Shown in pieces: positions 1 to 12,760 of a DNA stretch of 64,000 bases (position 1 is the first letter of the stretch; every line of letters starts with the position of its first letter). The stretch is from contig JARWKL010000005.1 in NCBI GenBank assembly GCA_029961685.1, positions 11,808,164 to 11,872,163 of the forward strand, read 5' to 3'. Below the pieces are notes generated by a model. It saw only the letters and a program-made list of their open reading frames with translations, was not told where the DNA came from and did not search any database. The position numbers were made by a program, and so were the translations under genes. The DNA is from Aristolochia californica (Eukaryota; Streptophyta; Magnoliopsida; Piperales; Aristolochiaceae).

Positions 1-190
1 AATAGAGATACATGCTTGCACCTGAACGAATGTTCTATATATGGTAGATTGGGCCACTCTCGCTAAAGATGTTATAAAGCTAATGAGAATAAGGCTAACC
101 AAGTCTTAGTGAGTGATACAAAGGTAGAGCAGTCTATCACAACAACTGCAAAGCATACTTTTACTAATGAAGACTATGAACTATTCTAAA
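1..190 (+). pseudogene. Copia-1 gag nucleocapsid zinc-knuckle remnant
   Basis: Bases 30-80 translate to a CCHC-like stretch (CSIYGRLGHSR, stop, RCYK). It matches the intact knuckle of Copia-4 near 37766, but an in-frame TAA replaces a codon inside the knuckle. The following residues up to the protease also align with Copia-4. The nucleocapsid would bind retroelement RNA during packaging; this copy is dead. Confidence 0.75.
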
Positions 191-250
191 AAATGAAGAC
201 CATGATGCCCATGTACTTCTTCACCCACCGCTGCCACCACCGCTTCAGGT

Positions 251-640
251 ATGTTTTTTGCCTGCCCTTCATCCTTGATAGTTGACTCAGGAGCCTCCGA
301 GCATCTTACAGGTAACATACATCTACTATCCTCAGTTTCTCCATTTCTTTCACACAAATTAGTTACCATTGCTGATGGTTCACAAACTAAAGTTCAAGGG
401 AAAGGATCCACTTCTGTTACACCATCACTTCTGCTCACTTATATCCTTTTCGTTCCTACTTTCCCTTTGAATCTTTTATTGGTTAATCAGTTTACCAAAC
501 ATTTTAATTGTTCTATCACTTTCTCACCCATTTCATGTGTGTTTCAGGATCTTACAATGAAGTGGGTGATTGGTGGAGACCGTGAACAAGGGGGCTCTAC
601 TACCTAGATGTGCCACAAATAAATAATGCTTCCACCTGTG
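251..640 (+). pseudogene. Copia-1 aspartic protease
   Basis: The reading frame contains the copia protease active site IVDSGASEHLTGN (Asp-Ser-Gly-Ala near 282-295), followed by a hydrophobic FVPTFPLNLL segment typical of the family. The protease would cut the Gag-Pol polyprotein inside the particle. The frame stops at 605-607 and the link to integrase is frameshifted. Confidence 0.85.
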
Positions 641-644
641 ACAC

Positions 645-1672
645 TAAAACCAGGTTATGATACAACTGGTTGGGAGATCCGTCCGCCCAATCTCTTCATC
701 ATATTTTTCCTAAAGCACGGTCGGACCTTCGTTGTGAAGCATGTCAAATGAGTAAACATCAGAGGTCTACATACTCACCTCATCCAGAAATTAAAAGTTT
801 TTCTTCTTTTTCGTTAATTCATACTGATGTATGGGGACCCTTGAGTGTCTCCAATATTTCTCAAGCAAAATATTTTATTACATTCATTGATGACTTCACT
901 CATACCACTTGGTTATTTTTGTTTAAAGAGCTTTCTGAAATACCATTGATATTTAAATCTTTTCATGCAATGGTACTCACTCAGTTTGGGAAAAAAATTA
1001 AAGTCTTTAGGTCATATTATGCCAAAGAATACACATCCAAAGATCTTGACTCGTTTTGTCAGGAAAATGGCATTATTCATCAGACATCATGTGCCTACAC
1101 CCCTCAACAAAATGGTGTAGCCAAACGGAAGAATTGTCTTATTCTTGAGGGTTTACTATATGCCATGCTAGTTCCATACTTTTATTGGCCGGATGCAGTT
1201 CTTACCGCATGTTTTCTTATAAACTAATTACCCTCTTCCGTTATTGGTAAAAAAATCTGCCTACTCTCTATTATTACCTGATGATGATCCTTTTTCACTG
1301 CCCTTGAGAGTCTTCAACTGTCAATGTTTTGTCCATATTTCCTCCCCAAAACACAGTAAACTTGATCCCAAATATGTGAAGTGTATCTTCTTAGGATACT
1401 CTCACACACATAAGAGTTATGTTTGCTATAATCCCTCTCTTCAGCGTTTACTTGTGTCTAGGGATATCACATTTTTTGAAGACTCTCCATATTATTCCGA
1501 TAATGCTCCTCCAAGTTTATCTTCAGTACAAGGTTCTCCTCGATCGATTGTGCCCCATGTTGCAGAAACTACTCAGCCCCCAGAAACACTGGCTGACACC
1601 ACATCTACTGAGTTGACGGATCCTACCGAGGTAAGTCCATCTTCTTCGATTATTTTTTGGCCCAGAATATGA
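645..1672 (+). pseudogene. Copia-1 GAG-pre-integrase and integrase
   Basis: Contains the CEACQMSKHQRSTYS zinc-binding segment, the catalytic-core start HTDVWGPL, and the NGVAKRKN segment. The second catalytic Asp (RSDNAKEY in Copia-3) has become Tyr (RSYYAKEY). The catalytic Glu of the usual NGVAERKN has become Lys. Two of the three metal-binding residues are therefore lost. A stop near 1227 splits core from C-terminal domain, which continues to about 1672. Confidence 0.88.
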
Positions 1673-1849
1673 TACTCATCCTATTGCTGTTAGGAAAGAG
1701 CCCAGATCATGCACCATGCCTTCTACTTCTCATCCCATAACAAACTTTGCGTCTCACCATCGTCTATCCCTTGTTTGTTGTCAATTTCTATCTGCTATTT
1801 CCTTCGTACCAATACTATAGTCCTATCAGCAGGCTCTCAAACATCTAGG

Positions 1850-2790
1850 GTGGAAGGTGGCTATGGATGAAGAAATGCAGGCCCTTTATGAAAATTAGAC
1901 ATGGGTTCTCGTCCCACTTCCTTCTGATAAGAAACCCGTCAGTCGCAAATGGGTATTTACGGTGAGAGACAATCCGAATGGGTCTGTGGCTCGGTTGAAA
2001 GCTTGCCTTGTTGTTAAAGGCTATACACAGTGTTATGACATTGATTATGAAGAAACCTTCTCTCTAGTGGCTAAATTAAACTCGGTACGTTTGTTATTAT
2101 CTCTGGCAGCTAACTCTTCCTGGCAAGTCAATCAACTTGATGTCAAAAATGCTTTTCTGAATGAGGATATAAAGGAGAAAATTTATATGCAGCAACCACC
2201 TGTGTATGTGGTTGAGGGGGAGTCCATATGTCAACTACAAAAATCTATTTGTGGTCTAAAATAGTCGCCTCGTGCATGGTTTGAAAAATTTAGCCAAGCA
2301 CTCATACGGGCTGGATTTCGCAGATGCTTTGGAGATCACTCTGTCTATATTAAAGACACGTGAAGGGCAAGGTAATTCTAGCCGTATATGTTGATGACAT
2401 TATTATAACTGGCAATGATCACGAGGGCATCCAAAAGACAAAAGAAAGGATATGTACTGAATTCAAGACATAGGATCTCAGACTGGTCAAATATTTTTTG
2501 GGTATTGAAGTACTACAATCCATACATGGAATTATATTATCTCAAAGGAAGTATGTCCCTGACCTACTGAAGGAGACTTGGGATGTAGACCAGCAGAAAC
2601 TCCTATGGACTCGAATACAAAATTATGTGCATGTACTGGAGAAGAAGTAGAAGTCGAAAAATATCAAAGATTGGTGGGATGATTTATTTATCTCTGTGTA
2701 ACGAGGCCAAATATTTCATATGCAGTCAGCGTGGTAAGTCAATATATGCACAAAACACAACTTAGTCATTGCTAAGCACTAGAACGAATA
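1850..2790 (+). pseudogene. Copia-1 reverse transcriptase
   Basis: Starts at the conserved AMDEEMQALYEN segment. Palm motifs QLDVKNAFLN (first catalytic Asp, about 2137-2166) and VYVDDIIITGND (about 2386-2420) are both present. Stops at about 1897 (Gln position) and 2262, a frameshift near 2360 and a further stop near 2472 inactivate it. Confidence 0.9.
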
Positions 2791-2799
2791 TTACGATAT

Positions 2800-3285
2800 T
2801 TGAAAGGAGCACCAGGAAGACGGCTCCTCTATAAAAATCATGGACACTTCAACATCGAAGGATTCTCAGATGCAGACTGGATTGGATCCTCGAATGACAA
2901 AAAATCTACTACGGGATATCATACGATGGTTGGAGAAAACTTGGTTACATGGAGAAGCATGAAACAGAATGTAGTTGCAAGGTCTAGTGCAGAAGCAGAG
3001 TACAGAGCCATGGCTTACACAGTCAGTGAACTCCTATGGATCACATCTCTCCTAACTGAACTGGATTTTTACATAGGAGCTCCTATGAATCAATGTTGTG
3101 ATAATCAGGTTGCAATTCAAATCACATCAAATCCAGTCTTTCATGAGAGAACTAAGCATAGAGAAATAAATTGCCACGTCATACGAGAACAATTCACTGC
3201 CGGCATCTTATCTCTCCAGCATGTATCTTCAAAGAACCAAGTTGCAGACATTCTTACCAAACCAATCACTCACAAAATTTTGTCC
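2800..3285 (+). pseudogene. Copia-1 RNase H
   Basis: RNase H motifs FSDADW, SSAEAEYRAM and DNQ are readable in one frame. The last acidic position, Asp in the usual KHIEID segment, reads Asn (KHREIN). The domain would degrade the RNA strand during reverse transcription. The open frame ends at the satellite boundary. Confidence 0.88.
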
Positions 3286-6200
3286 AACCCCTAATAGCTA
3301 GGAATTGTATAAGAAAGAGATTTCTAATTGATTCTAACATATTTTAAATATGGATATGCATGCATGAAACATACAGAAGATGCAAATGACCTAAGGATCA
3401 AAGACTTCAAAGGAGAACAAAAAATGCTCATTAAATTCTCAAGTGAACGTGCAGTGGGATATTTACCCGAGCCAAACTTACCATTTTTTGTCCATTTACA
3501 AAAAGCTCATCTAATATCCTAGATCACTATAAAGTGATTGATCGATAAATCATGAGTAACGACCTATACTCTCTTTGGAAATGACTTAAGGATTAGGAGT
3601 TAACACTTAGTTAAATCCCCCACTCCCCTTTTTTTCGATATTTTGAAAACCTAATATATAAAAACTAAAAGAGTTCACAATACCAAAAAATTACAGAGAA
3701 TTTTTGGAATTATCTCTCTCTGCATTTGTGCATTTCCATTTTAGATGATCATTTTTTGTTTTTATATCCAAACTTGAATTTTCACTCTCACTTTTTTCTC
3801 GTAAAAAAACATAAGGAAAATTGATAAAAATAAAAGTTTTAGAGTTTATGTATGCAAAAAATTAAAAAACAATCATTAAATTTAAGGAAAGAAAATTTAT
3901 TTGCACACCACAAATTAACACCAAAGTTTTGTTATCCATGTTTGGAAAATTCCACAAGTACATCCCCTAATATCTAGGAGTTTTATAAGAAAGATTTCTA
4001 TTTGAGCCCACCATGTTTTAAATATGGATATGCATGCATGAAACATGTTGAAGATGCAAATGACCTAAGGATCCAAGACTTTTAAGGAGAACAAAAAATG
4101 TTCCTTAAATTCTCAAGTGAACGTGGGGTGGGATATTTATGCGAGCCAAACAATCCATTTTTCCCCTCTTACAAAAAGGTGACCTAACAATCATAGATCG
4201 TTGTAAAGTGATTGATCAATCAATCATGAGTAACGATTCAACACTCAGTTAAATCCCCTACTCCCCCCTTTTTCCGAAGTTTGCAAAACCTCATATATAA
4301 AAACTAGAAGTGTTTACTATCCCTAAAAGTTACAGAGACTTTTTGGAATTATCTCTCTCTGCATTTGTACATTTCCATTTTAGATGTTTAATTTTCTTTT
4401 TTATACCCAAACTTGAGTTTTCACTCATCCTTTTTCTCGTAAACAAAAAGATAAGGCAAATAGTTCACAACAAGATGAAAATTTAAGAGTTTTCGTATGC
4501 AAAAAATTAAAAAAATTAATAAATGTAAGTAAAGAAAATTTATTCGCACACCACCATTGAACACGAAAGTTTTGTTATCCATGTTTGGGAAATTCCAATT
4601 GGACAACCCTTAATGGCTTCGAATTCTATATGAAAGAGATTTCTAATTGATGCTAACATGTTTTGAATATGGATATGCACGCATGAAACATGTTGAAGGT
4701 GCAAATGACCTAAGGATCCAAGACTTTTAATGAGAACAACAAATGCTCATTAAATTCTCAAGTGAATGTGGGGTCGGATATTTATACGAGCCGAACAAGC
4801 CATTTTTTTCGCTATTACAGAAAGCTGACCTAACAATCATGAGTAACAAGTTATATTTTTGTAAGAAATGACTTATGGATTAGGAGTCAATACTCAGCTA
4901 AATCATCTGCTCGTCCATTTTTCAATGTTTGAAAATTTTGATATATAAAAACTAAAAGAGTTTAAAATGCCTAAAAATTAGAGTCACTTTTTGTAATTAT
5001 CTCTCCTGCATTTGTGCATTTCAATTTTAGATGTTCAATTTTTTTTTTTATATCTAAACTTGAGTTTTCAGTAACCATTTTTTCATGTAAACAAAAAATA
5101 AATCTAATAGATCATAAGAAAATGAAAATTTCAGAGTTTATGTATGCAAAAAATAAAAAACAATAGTAAATGTAAGTAACACAAATTTATTCAAAGACCA
5201 CAAATGAACACAAAACTTTTGTTATCCATGTTTCTGAAATTCCACTAGTAGAACCCCTAAAAGCTTCAAATTATACATGAAATATATTTCTGATTGATCC
5301 TCACATGTTTTTAATAAGGATATGCATGTATGAAACAACTTGAAGATGCAAATGAACTAAGGATCGAAGACTTTTCAAGAGAACAATAAATGTTCATTAA
5401 ATTCTCAAGTGCACAAGCAGTGATTTATTTATACAAGCCAAACAAGTCATTTTTCCCCTTTTACAAAAAAGTTGACCTAACAACCATAGATCATTGTAAT
5501 GTGATCGATCTATCAATCATGTGTAACGAGCTATATTTTTTTTCTAGAAATGACATAAGGATTAGGAGTCAACACTCAGTTAAATCCCCTGCTCGCCCTT
5601 TTTTTATGTTTGCAAAACATTATATAATAAATTATAGAGACATTTTGGAATTATCTCTCTCTGCATTTGTGCATTTCCATTTTAGATGTTCAATTTTTGT
5701 TTTTATATCCAAATTTGAGTCTTCATTCACCTTTTTTTTTCTCATAAACAAAGAGATAAGGCAAATAGATCACAACAAAATGAAAATTTTAGTGTTTATG
5801 TATGCAAAAAACTTAAAACAATAATAAATGTAAGTAAAAAAAGTTTATTCAGACACAACAAATGAACACCAAAGTTTTGTTATCTATGTTTGGGGAATTC
5901 CAATTGGACATGCCATAATGGCTTGGAATTCTATATGAAAGAGATTTATAATTAATGCTAACATGTTTAGAATATGGATATGCATGCATGAAACATTTTG
6001 AAGATGCAAATGACCTAAGGATCCAAGACTTTTAAGGAGCACAACAAATGCTCATTAAATTCTCAAGTGAACATGTAGTGGGATATTTATGCAAGACAAA
6101 CAAGCCATTTTTCCCGTTTGACATAAAGCTGACCTAACAATCATTGATCATTATAAAGTGATTGATCGATCATTCATGAGTAATGAGCTATATTTTTGTA

Positions 6201-9200
6201 AGAAATCACATATGGATTAGAAGTCAACACTCAGCTAAATCACCTGCTTACCCCTTTTTTCAATGTTTACAAAATTTGATAAATAGAAATTAAAAGAGTT
6301 TACAATGCATAAAAATTACAGAGACTTTTCTGTAATTATTTCTCTCTGCATTTGTGCATTTCAATTTTAGATGTTCAATTTTTGTTTTTATATCCAAACT
6401 TGAGTTTGCACTAACCATTTTTTCGTGTAAACAAAAAATAAGGCAAATAGATCACAAAAAAAAAGAAAATTTTAGAGTTTATGTATGCAAAAAATTAAAA
6501 ACAATAATAAATGTAAGTAAATAAAATTTATTCACACACCACAAATGAACACCAAAGTTTTGGTATCCATGTTTGGGAAATTCAACTAGTACAACCCCTA
6601 ATAGCTTGGAATTGTATAAGTAAGAGATTTCCAATTGATCCTAACTTGTTTTAAATATGGATATGCATGCATGAAACATGTTGAAGATGCAAATGTCCTA
6701 AGGATCAAAGACTTTAAAGGAGAACAAAAAATGCTCATTAAATTCTACAGTGAACGCGCAGTGAGATATTTACCTGAGCCAAACAAACCATTTTTACCTA
6801 TTTACAAAAAGCTCACCTAACATCAAAGATAATTGTAAAGTGATTGATCACTCAATCTTGAGTAACAACCGATATTTTTTTTGGAAATAACTTATGGATT
6901 AGGAGTCAACACTCAGTTAAATCTATGACTCCTCCCTTTTTTCTATGTTTGCAAATCCTAATATATAAAAACTAAAAGATTTTACAATCCCAAAGATTAT
7001 AGAGACATTTTTGAATTATCTCTCTGCATTTTTCCATTTCCATTTTTTATATTCAATTTTTTTTTTTACATCCAAACTTGAATTTTCACTCTCCCTTTTT
7101 CTCGTGAACAAAAAGATAAGGCAAATTGATCACAAAAAAATAAAATATTTAGAGTTTATGTATGCAAAAAATTAAAAACAATAATAAATAAGTAACAAAA
7201 ATTTATTCACATACCACATTTAAAAAAAAAGTTGTGTTATCCATATTTGGGAAATTCCACTAGTACAACCCCTAATAGCTTGGAATTGTAAAAGAAATAA
7301 ATTTCTAATTGATCCTCACATGTTTTTAATATGGATATGCATGTATGAAAAAACTTGAAGATGCAAATGAACTAAGGATCGAAGATTTTTCAGGAGAATA
7401 ACAAATGCTCATTAAATTGTCAAGTGAACGTGCAATGAGATGTTTATATGAGCCAAACAAGCGATTTTTTCCCCTTTTAAAAAATGTTGACCTAACAATC
7501 ATAGATCATTGTAAAGTGATTGATCGATCAATCATGTGTAACGAGCTATATTTTTTTTTAAGAAATAACTTATGGATTAGGAGTCAACAGTTAGTCAAAT
7601 CCCTTACCCGCCCCTTTTTTTGATGTTTGCAAAACCTAATATATAAAAACTAAAAGAATTTACATCCCCATAAATTACATAGACATTTCGGAATTATCTC
7701 TCTCTGCATTTGTTCATTTCCATTTTAGATGTTCAATTTTTGTTTTTATATCCAAATTTGAGTCTTCACTCACCCTTTTTTCTCATACACAAAGAGATAA
7801 GGCAAACAGATCACTACAAAAAGAAAATTTTAGAGTTTACGTATGCAAAAAATTAAAAACAATAATAAATGTAAGTAAAGAAAACTTATTCACACACAAC
7901 AAATGAACACCAAAGTTTTGTTATCCATGTTTGGGAAATTCCAATTGGACAACCCATAATGGCTTCGAATTCTATATGAAAGAGATTTCTAATATGGATA
8001 TGCATGCATGAAACATGTTGAAGATGCAAATGACCTAAGGATCCAAGACTTTTAAGAAGCACAACAAATGCTCATTAAATTCTCAAGTGAACGTGCGGTG
8101 GGATAATTATGTGAGCCAAACAAGCTATTTTTCCCGTTTTACATAAAGCTGACCTAACAACTATTGATCATTGTAAAGTGATTGATCGATCGATCATGAG
8201 TAACGAACTATATTTTTGTAAGAAATGACTTATGGATTAGGAGTCAAAACTCAGCTAAATCACCTACTCGCCCCTTTTTTGGATGTTAGTAAAATTTGAT
8301 AAATAGAAACTAAAAGAGTTTACAATGCCAAAAAATTACTGAGATTTTTTTTGTAATTATGTCTCTCTACATTTGTGCATTTCAATTTTAGATGTTCAAT
8401 TTTTGTTTTTATATCCAAACTTGAGTTTTCACCAACAATTTTTTCGTGTAAACAAAAAATAAGGCAAATAGATTACAAGAAAATGAAAATTTTTGAGTTT
8501 ATGAATGCAAAAAAAAATAAAAAAAATAAATGTAAGTAAAGAAAATTTATTTACACACCAAAAATGAACACGAAAGTTTTGTTATCCATGTTTGGGAAAT
8601 TCAACTAGTATAACCCCTAATAGCTTGGAATTGTATAAGAAAGAGATTTCTAATTGATACTAACATGTTTTAAATATGGATATGCTTGCATGAAACCTGT
8701 TGAAGATGCAAATGACCTAAGGATCAAAGACTTTAAAGGTGAACAAAAAAATGCTCATTAAATTCTCAAGTGAACGTGCGGTGGGATATTCACCGAGCCA
8801 AACAAGCCATTTTTTACCCATTTACAAAAAGCTCACCGAACATCATAGATCATTGTAAAGTGATTGATCACTCAATCACGAGTGACCTATATTTTTGTTG
8901 GAAATAACTTATGGATTAGGAGTCAACACTCAGTTAGATCTACGACTCCTCTTTTTTTCGATGTTTGAAAAACCTAATATATAAAAACTAAAAGATTTTA
9001 CAGTCCCAAAGATTATAGAGACTTCTTGGAATTATCTCTCTCTACATTTGTGAATTTCCATTTTTGATGTTCAATTTTTGTTTTCTAGCCAAACTTGAGT
9101 TTTCACTCTCCCTTTTTTCTCGTAAACAAAATGATAAGGCAAATAGATCACAAAAAAATTAAAATTTTATAGTTTATGTATGTAAAAAATTTAAAACAAT

Positions 9201-10339
9201 AATAAATGTAAGTAACAAAAATTTATTCACATACCACAAATGAGAACAAAAGTTTTGTTATCCATATTTGGGAAATTCCACTAGTACAACCCCTAATACA
9301 ATGGAATTGTACAAGAAATAGATTTCTATTTGATCTTCACATGTTTATAATATGGATATGCATCAATGAAACAACTTGAAGATGCAAATGAACTAAGGAT
9401 CGAAGACTTTTCAGGAGAACAACAAATGCTCAATAAATTGTCAAGTGAACGTGTGGTGAGATATTTATATGAGCCAAACAAGCCATTTTTACCCTTTTAC
9501 AGAAACTTGACCTAACAATCATAAATCATTGTAAAGTGATTGATAGATCAATCATGTGTAACGAGCTATATTTCTTTTTAAGAAATGACTTATGGATTAG
9601 GAGCCAACACTTAGTCGAATCCCCTGATCGCTCCTTTTTCTTTGTTTGCAAAACCTAATATATAAAAAGTAAAAGAGTTAACATCCCCATAAATTATGGA
9701 GAAATTTTAGAATTATCTCTCTCTGCATTTGTGTATTTCCATTTTAGATGTTCAATATTTGCTTTTATATCCAAATTATAGTCTTTACTCACCCTTTTTC
9801 TCATAAACAAAGAGATAAGGCAAATAGATCACAGCAAAATGAAAAAATTTGAGTTTATGTATGCAAAAAAATTAAAGAAATAATAAATGTAAGTAAAGAA
9901 AATTTATTCACACACAACAAATGAACACTAAAGTTTTGTTATCCATGTTTGGGAAATTCCAATTGGACAACCCCTAATGGCTTGGAATTTTATATGAAAG
10001 AGATTTCTAATAGATCTTAACATGTTTTAAATTTGAATATGCATGCATGAAACATGTTGAAGATGCAAATGACCTAAGGATCCAAGACTTTTGAGGAGCA
10101 TAACAAATGCTCATTAAATTCTCAAGTGAACGTGCGGTGGGATATTTATGCGAGCCAAACAAGCCATTTTCCCCTTTTACATAAAGCTAACCTAACAATC
10201 TTAGATCATTGTAAAGTAATAGATCGATCAATCATGAGTAATGTGCTATATTTTTTAAAGAAATGACTTCTTAATTAGGAGTCAACACTCAGTTAAATCC
10301 CCTACACGTCCCTTTTTCCGTTGTTTGAAAAAACCTAAT
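3286..10339. repeat. Tandem satellite array, ~670-bp monomer, 10 full units plus one partial
   Basis: Units start near 3286, 3963, 4606, 5252, 5909, 6592, 7267, 7949, 8612, 9288 and 9967, with lengths 643-683 bp; the last is cut at 10339 after about 373 bp. Each unit carries, in order: a CCCCTAATAGCTTGG-like start, a GGATATGCATGCATGAAAC block, an AAGGATC block, an AGTGATTGATCGATCAATC block, a T-rich ATTATCTCTCTCTGCATT block and a TTGTTATCCATGTTTGGG block. Short ORFs inside are chance frames and are not conserved between units. Base composition is strongly A+T rich. Confidence 0.96.
6592..10339. repeat. Trimeric higher-order repeat within the satellite
   Basis: Monomers here fall into three classes by their diagnostic block: A (GGATCAAAGACTTTAAAGG), D (GGATCGAAGA with ACTAAGG before it and GAAACAACTTG or similar upstream) and E (GGATCCAAGACTTTTAAG with GAATTCTATATG upstream). 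Order is A-D-E, A-D-E, with a period near 2020 bp (6592 to 8612). The last E is truncated. The five left-hand units run A, B, C, D, E, with B and C resembling E. This implies two rounds of amplification. Confidence 0.8.
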
Positions 10340-10396
10340 TGTTGAATTTATGAAAAAGTGAAATACTTCATTGACATCAATAACTTGTTGTAATCA
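10340..10396 (-). repeat. LTR-A scar (57-bp U5 end)
   Basis: This short piece, from TGTTGAATTTATG to TTGTTGTAATCA, is the reverse complement of the 3' end of LTR-A as seen at 36060-36116. It lies exactly between the last satellite unit and duplicated block X', marking a breakpoint at an LTR end. No PBS or other LTR portion accompanies it. Confidence 0.85.
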
Positions 10397-10689
10397 ACCG
10401 AACAGAATCTACACAACGGAAGGTATGGCTGGAGAGGGGAGGGTCGATGGAGATTCAAGAATCCCCAGTTTCTGAAAACGGCAGGAATTAGGAGAGAAAG
10501 AGAGAGGGAGGGAGGGAAGGAGAGATATACAAAGCGGTTTTTAACGTTCAGGTGTGATTCTTAGGAGTTTGGGGTTTTTATATTCGAATATGATGAAAGG
10601 CGGTTGCTAAAATGCTGTGAAGTGATAGGTGTGGATAGTCACGTGAGTACGTCGCCCGTGCCCCAATGGGAGTGCCAGCTTCCAATGGC

Positions 10690-11231
10690 GTAGATTCAGA
10701 AATCCAATTTCTTCTATAGGTTTCTGGGTCTCTTCTTTGGCCACCTCGAAGGTCTGGATCCGGTGAGCGCCCATATATCGTCTTCAATCTCCTCCTTCGA
10801 CAGCGAAATCGATAACCTACGTATCTCCAATTTTCTACTCTTCTCCACCTAGCGGCGGAGCTAAGCCCCTCAGTCATAGTGACCTGAGGCAGTGAAAGAG
10901 GTGAAGCGGTCACTCTAAGCTCCTCATCCTCGTCGGCGTCCTTGGTAGTGTTTTGCGCCTGAAAACGTTGCGCCACTTGTCATGGCACATGAGCTGAGTT
11001 GACGGAGGGAGGGCTGTCCGTCGGAAGAGGCGAAGTGTGGCAGTGTTTGCCAGAGTGAAAAACGAGAGAGACGTGAGTGATTGGGGGAAGGGATATGGAG
11101 TTGGAATCAGGGTTGGGGTTACATTTGGGAAACCTGAAGCGGGTGTGATTGGCCCAGTTGAGAGACGGCAGGGAGGCGAAGTTGATGGAGGAAGAAGGAT
11201 TGGAGGCCAGGCCCTCGAAGACGGCGGCCAT
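10690..11231 (-). pseudogene. DUF1639-family gene remnant
   Basis: The minus-strand ATG at 11231 opens an 83-codon frame starting MAAVFEGLASN, with an NFASLPSLNWANHTRFRF segment. The C-terminal DUF1639 motif is readable on another frame at about 10845-10700: LSISLSKEEIEDDIWALTG, then RPSRWPKKRPRN, then a stop where Gln is expected, then KKLDF. At least one frameshift and two stops separate the parts. DUF1639 proteins are small plant proteins of unknown function with this basic PKKRPR segment. The family call rests on that motif. The counterpart is at 52675-53200. Confidence 0.7.
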
Positions 11232-12694
11232 TAAAGACGAAGAAAATTAAATAAAAGGATTTCATCAAGAAAAGGTATTTATAATGTTCCCGTTAGGATT
11301 AATATGTTTTAGAAATTTAATATTTTACGTTTGTTTTTTTAATGTTCCCTATTAATATCAAGAGCGGTGAGTGGTGAGGGCGAAGGAGAGTCCGTAGAAT
11401 GGATCGGGGTCCCATCCCTTCTCACCCGATGGCTCCTTTCCGTAGCGACGAAGATTGAAGAAAGAAAGCGTGTGTAACGCACATTAAACAACTACCGAAA
11501 ACCTAATACAAGAAAAAAATTTAATAATTTCACTGAAATTTTAATAAATTTTAAAATAAATAATTATTTATTATTATAAAAAATCTGTAAAATGATATAT
11601 GAACATAATAACTTTAGTAATCATTATTTGAATAAAAAAAGTTGATTCTCTATTTTCGACAATAAAAATTTAAGGATAAGTTATATTACTAAGTTAAATT
11701 AGTAAATTTATTGGATTAAAGTGAAATATATTTCACTTTATTTAAATTAACACACTCGTTTTACTTATATTAATATGATAATAATAAATTATAAATATAA
11801 TATTATAAAAATATACAATTAGTTCAACTAAATGATTGTGTTTATATCATTTAAATAATGGCTTTTTTATACTTTTAAATAATAATACATTCTTTCTATT
11901 ATAGAAGATTCTATAATATGAGATTATAATTATAGTATAAATAAAACATTGTTTAATTTTTTAATTTTTAAAGTGTAATGCAAATATATTTATTGTTTTA
12001 AATTATTAAAATAATGAGTTCAGTTTATAACTAATTAAAATAATTATTTTAAAATATTTTTTAAATTTAAAAAATGTATTTTAAATTATAAAATTTTTTT
12101 ATAAATAATTAATTTTAAATTTTAATATTTTAATAAAATTAGTTTATAATTAGAGTTTCAATTTATAACTTTATTTAGTTTTAAACCTATTTACATTAGT
12201 ATAAAATATAATCATGTTTTACTTCAATATTTTAAATATATTAACTAAATACAAGTTAGTAATAAATATTAAAATTGATAGAAATAATGACTTCTTAGTA
12301 AATTTTATTTATTTATATTTAATTATTTTACATTTCAAATTTTCAAATATCATGCCGATGTAAAACAACTAAAATGAAGGTTGAAAGCCACTAGTTGCAT
12401 GTTTCGTATACTTGAAATAGTACATTGTCCAATGTGGGTTTTCCAATTTCCCGAATATTAATATAAAATATGCACATGATATTATTAATGCAACTCTAAA
12501 AAAAAAAAAAAAATTTTATGTTGAAAACACCCACTCAAAATTTAGGAAATACATATTGATATCGATTTGTTTTAAAGATAACTTTCAAATATGACACTGT
12601 TGAATTTTCTAATAGGATGCTCTATAATCAAAATTTAGTGAAGTATTTGTTCCAAATTAGTAATAAATAATAACAATAAAAGGGAGCACAAACC
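11232..12694. other. A+T-rich non-coding stretch upstream of the DUF1639 remnant
   Basis: 11340-11500 is CG-rich and could be the old promoter or 5' region of the DUF1639-like gene; it is duplicated inverted at 52380-52560. 11500-12500 is extremely A+T rich, without coding signal or recognisable transposon ends. A poly-A run lies at about 12498-12513. The whole stretch has an inverted counterpart at 51330-52560. Confidence 0.6.
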
Positions 12695-12760
12695 AAACAC
12701 AACAGAGAACTTCCTCCTCTCCTTCTCTCTGTTGACCAGCTCATGAATGAAAGCTTTCAC
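12695..12760 (-). pseudogene. Truncated DUF1639 exon (5' half only)
   Basis: On the minus strand this reads REKERRKFSVVF. That corresponds to the start of the DUF1639 C-terminal exon seen at 51140-51290. The following motif (VEIEEAFF to the splice donor) is absent here, removed by a deletion relative to block X. Confidence 0.55.

Larger units (their letters stand above)
1..3285 (+). mobile_element. Copia-1: degenerate Ty1/copia element, both ends missing
   Basis: Remnant of a copia-type retrotransposon in the order gag zinc knuckle, protease, GAG-pre-integrase, integrase, reverse transcriptase, RNase H. The 5' LTR, leader and most of gag lie outside the window. On the right the coding region passes directly into the satellite array at about 3285, so the polypurine tract and 3' LTR are absent. 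At least five stops or frameshifts interrupt the polyprotein. Sequence and motif order match Copia-4 (34393-44379) closely, so the two are the same family. Confidence 0.93.

Noticed and set aside
3286..10339. CRISPR-like or protein-coding interpretation of the regular repeats and their 60-144-codon frames
   Set aside because: Units are ~670 bp and contiguous without spacers, in an A+T-rich plant context. The short frames are not kept between units.
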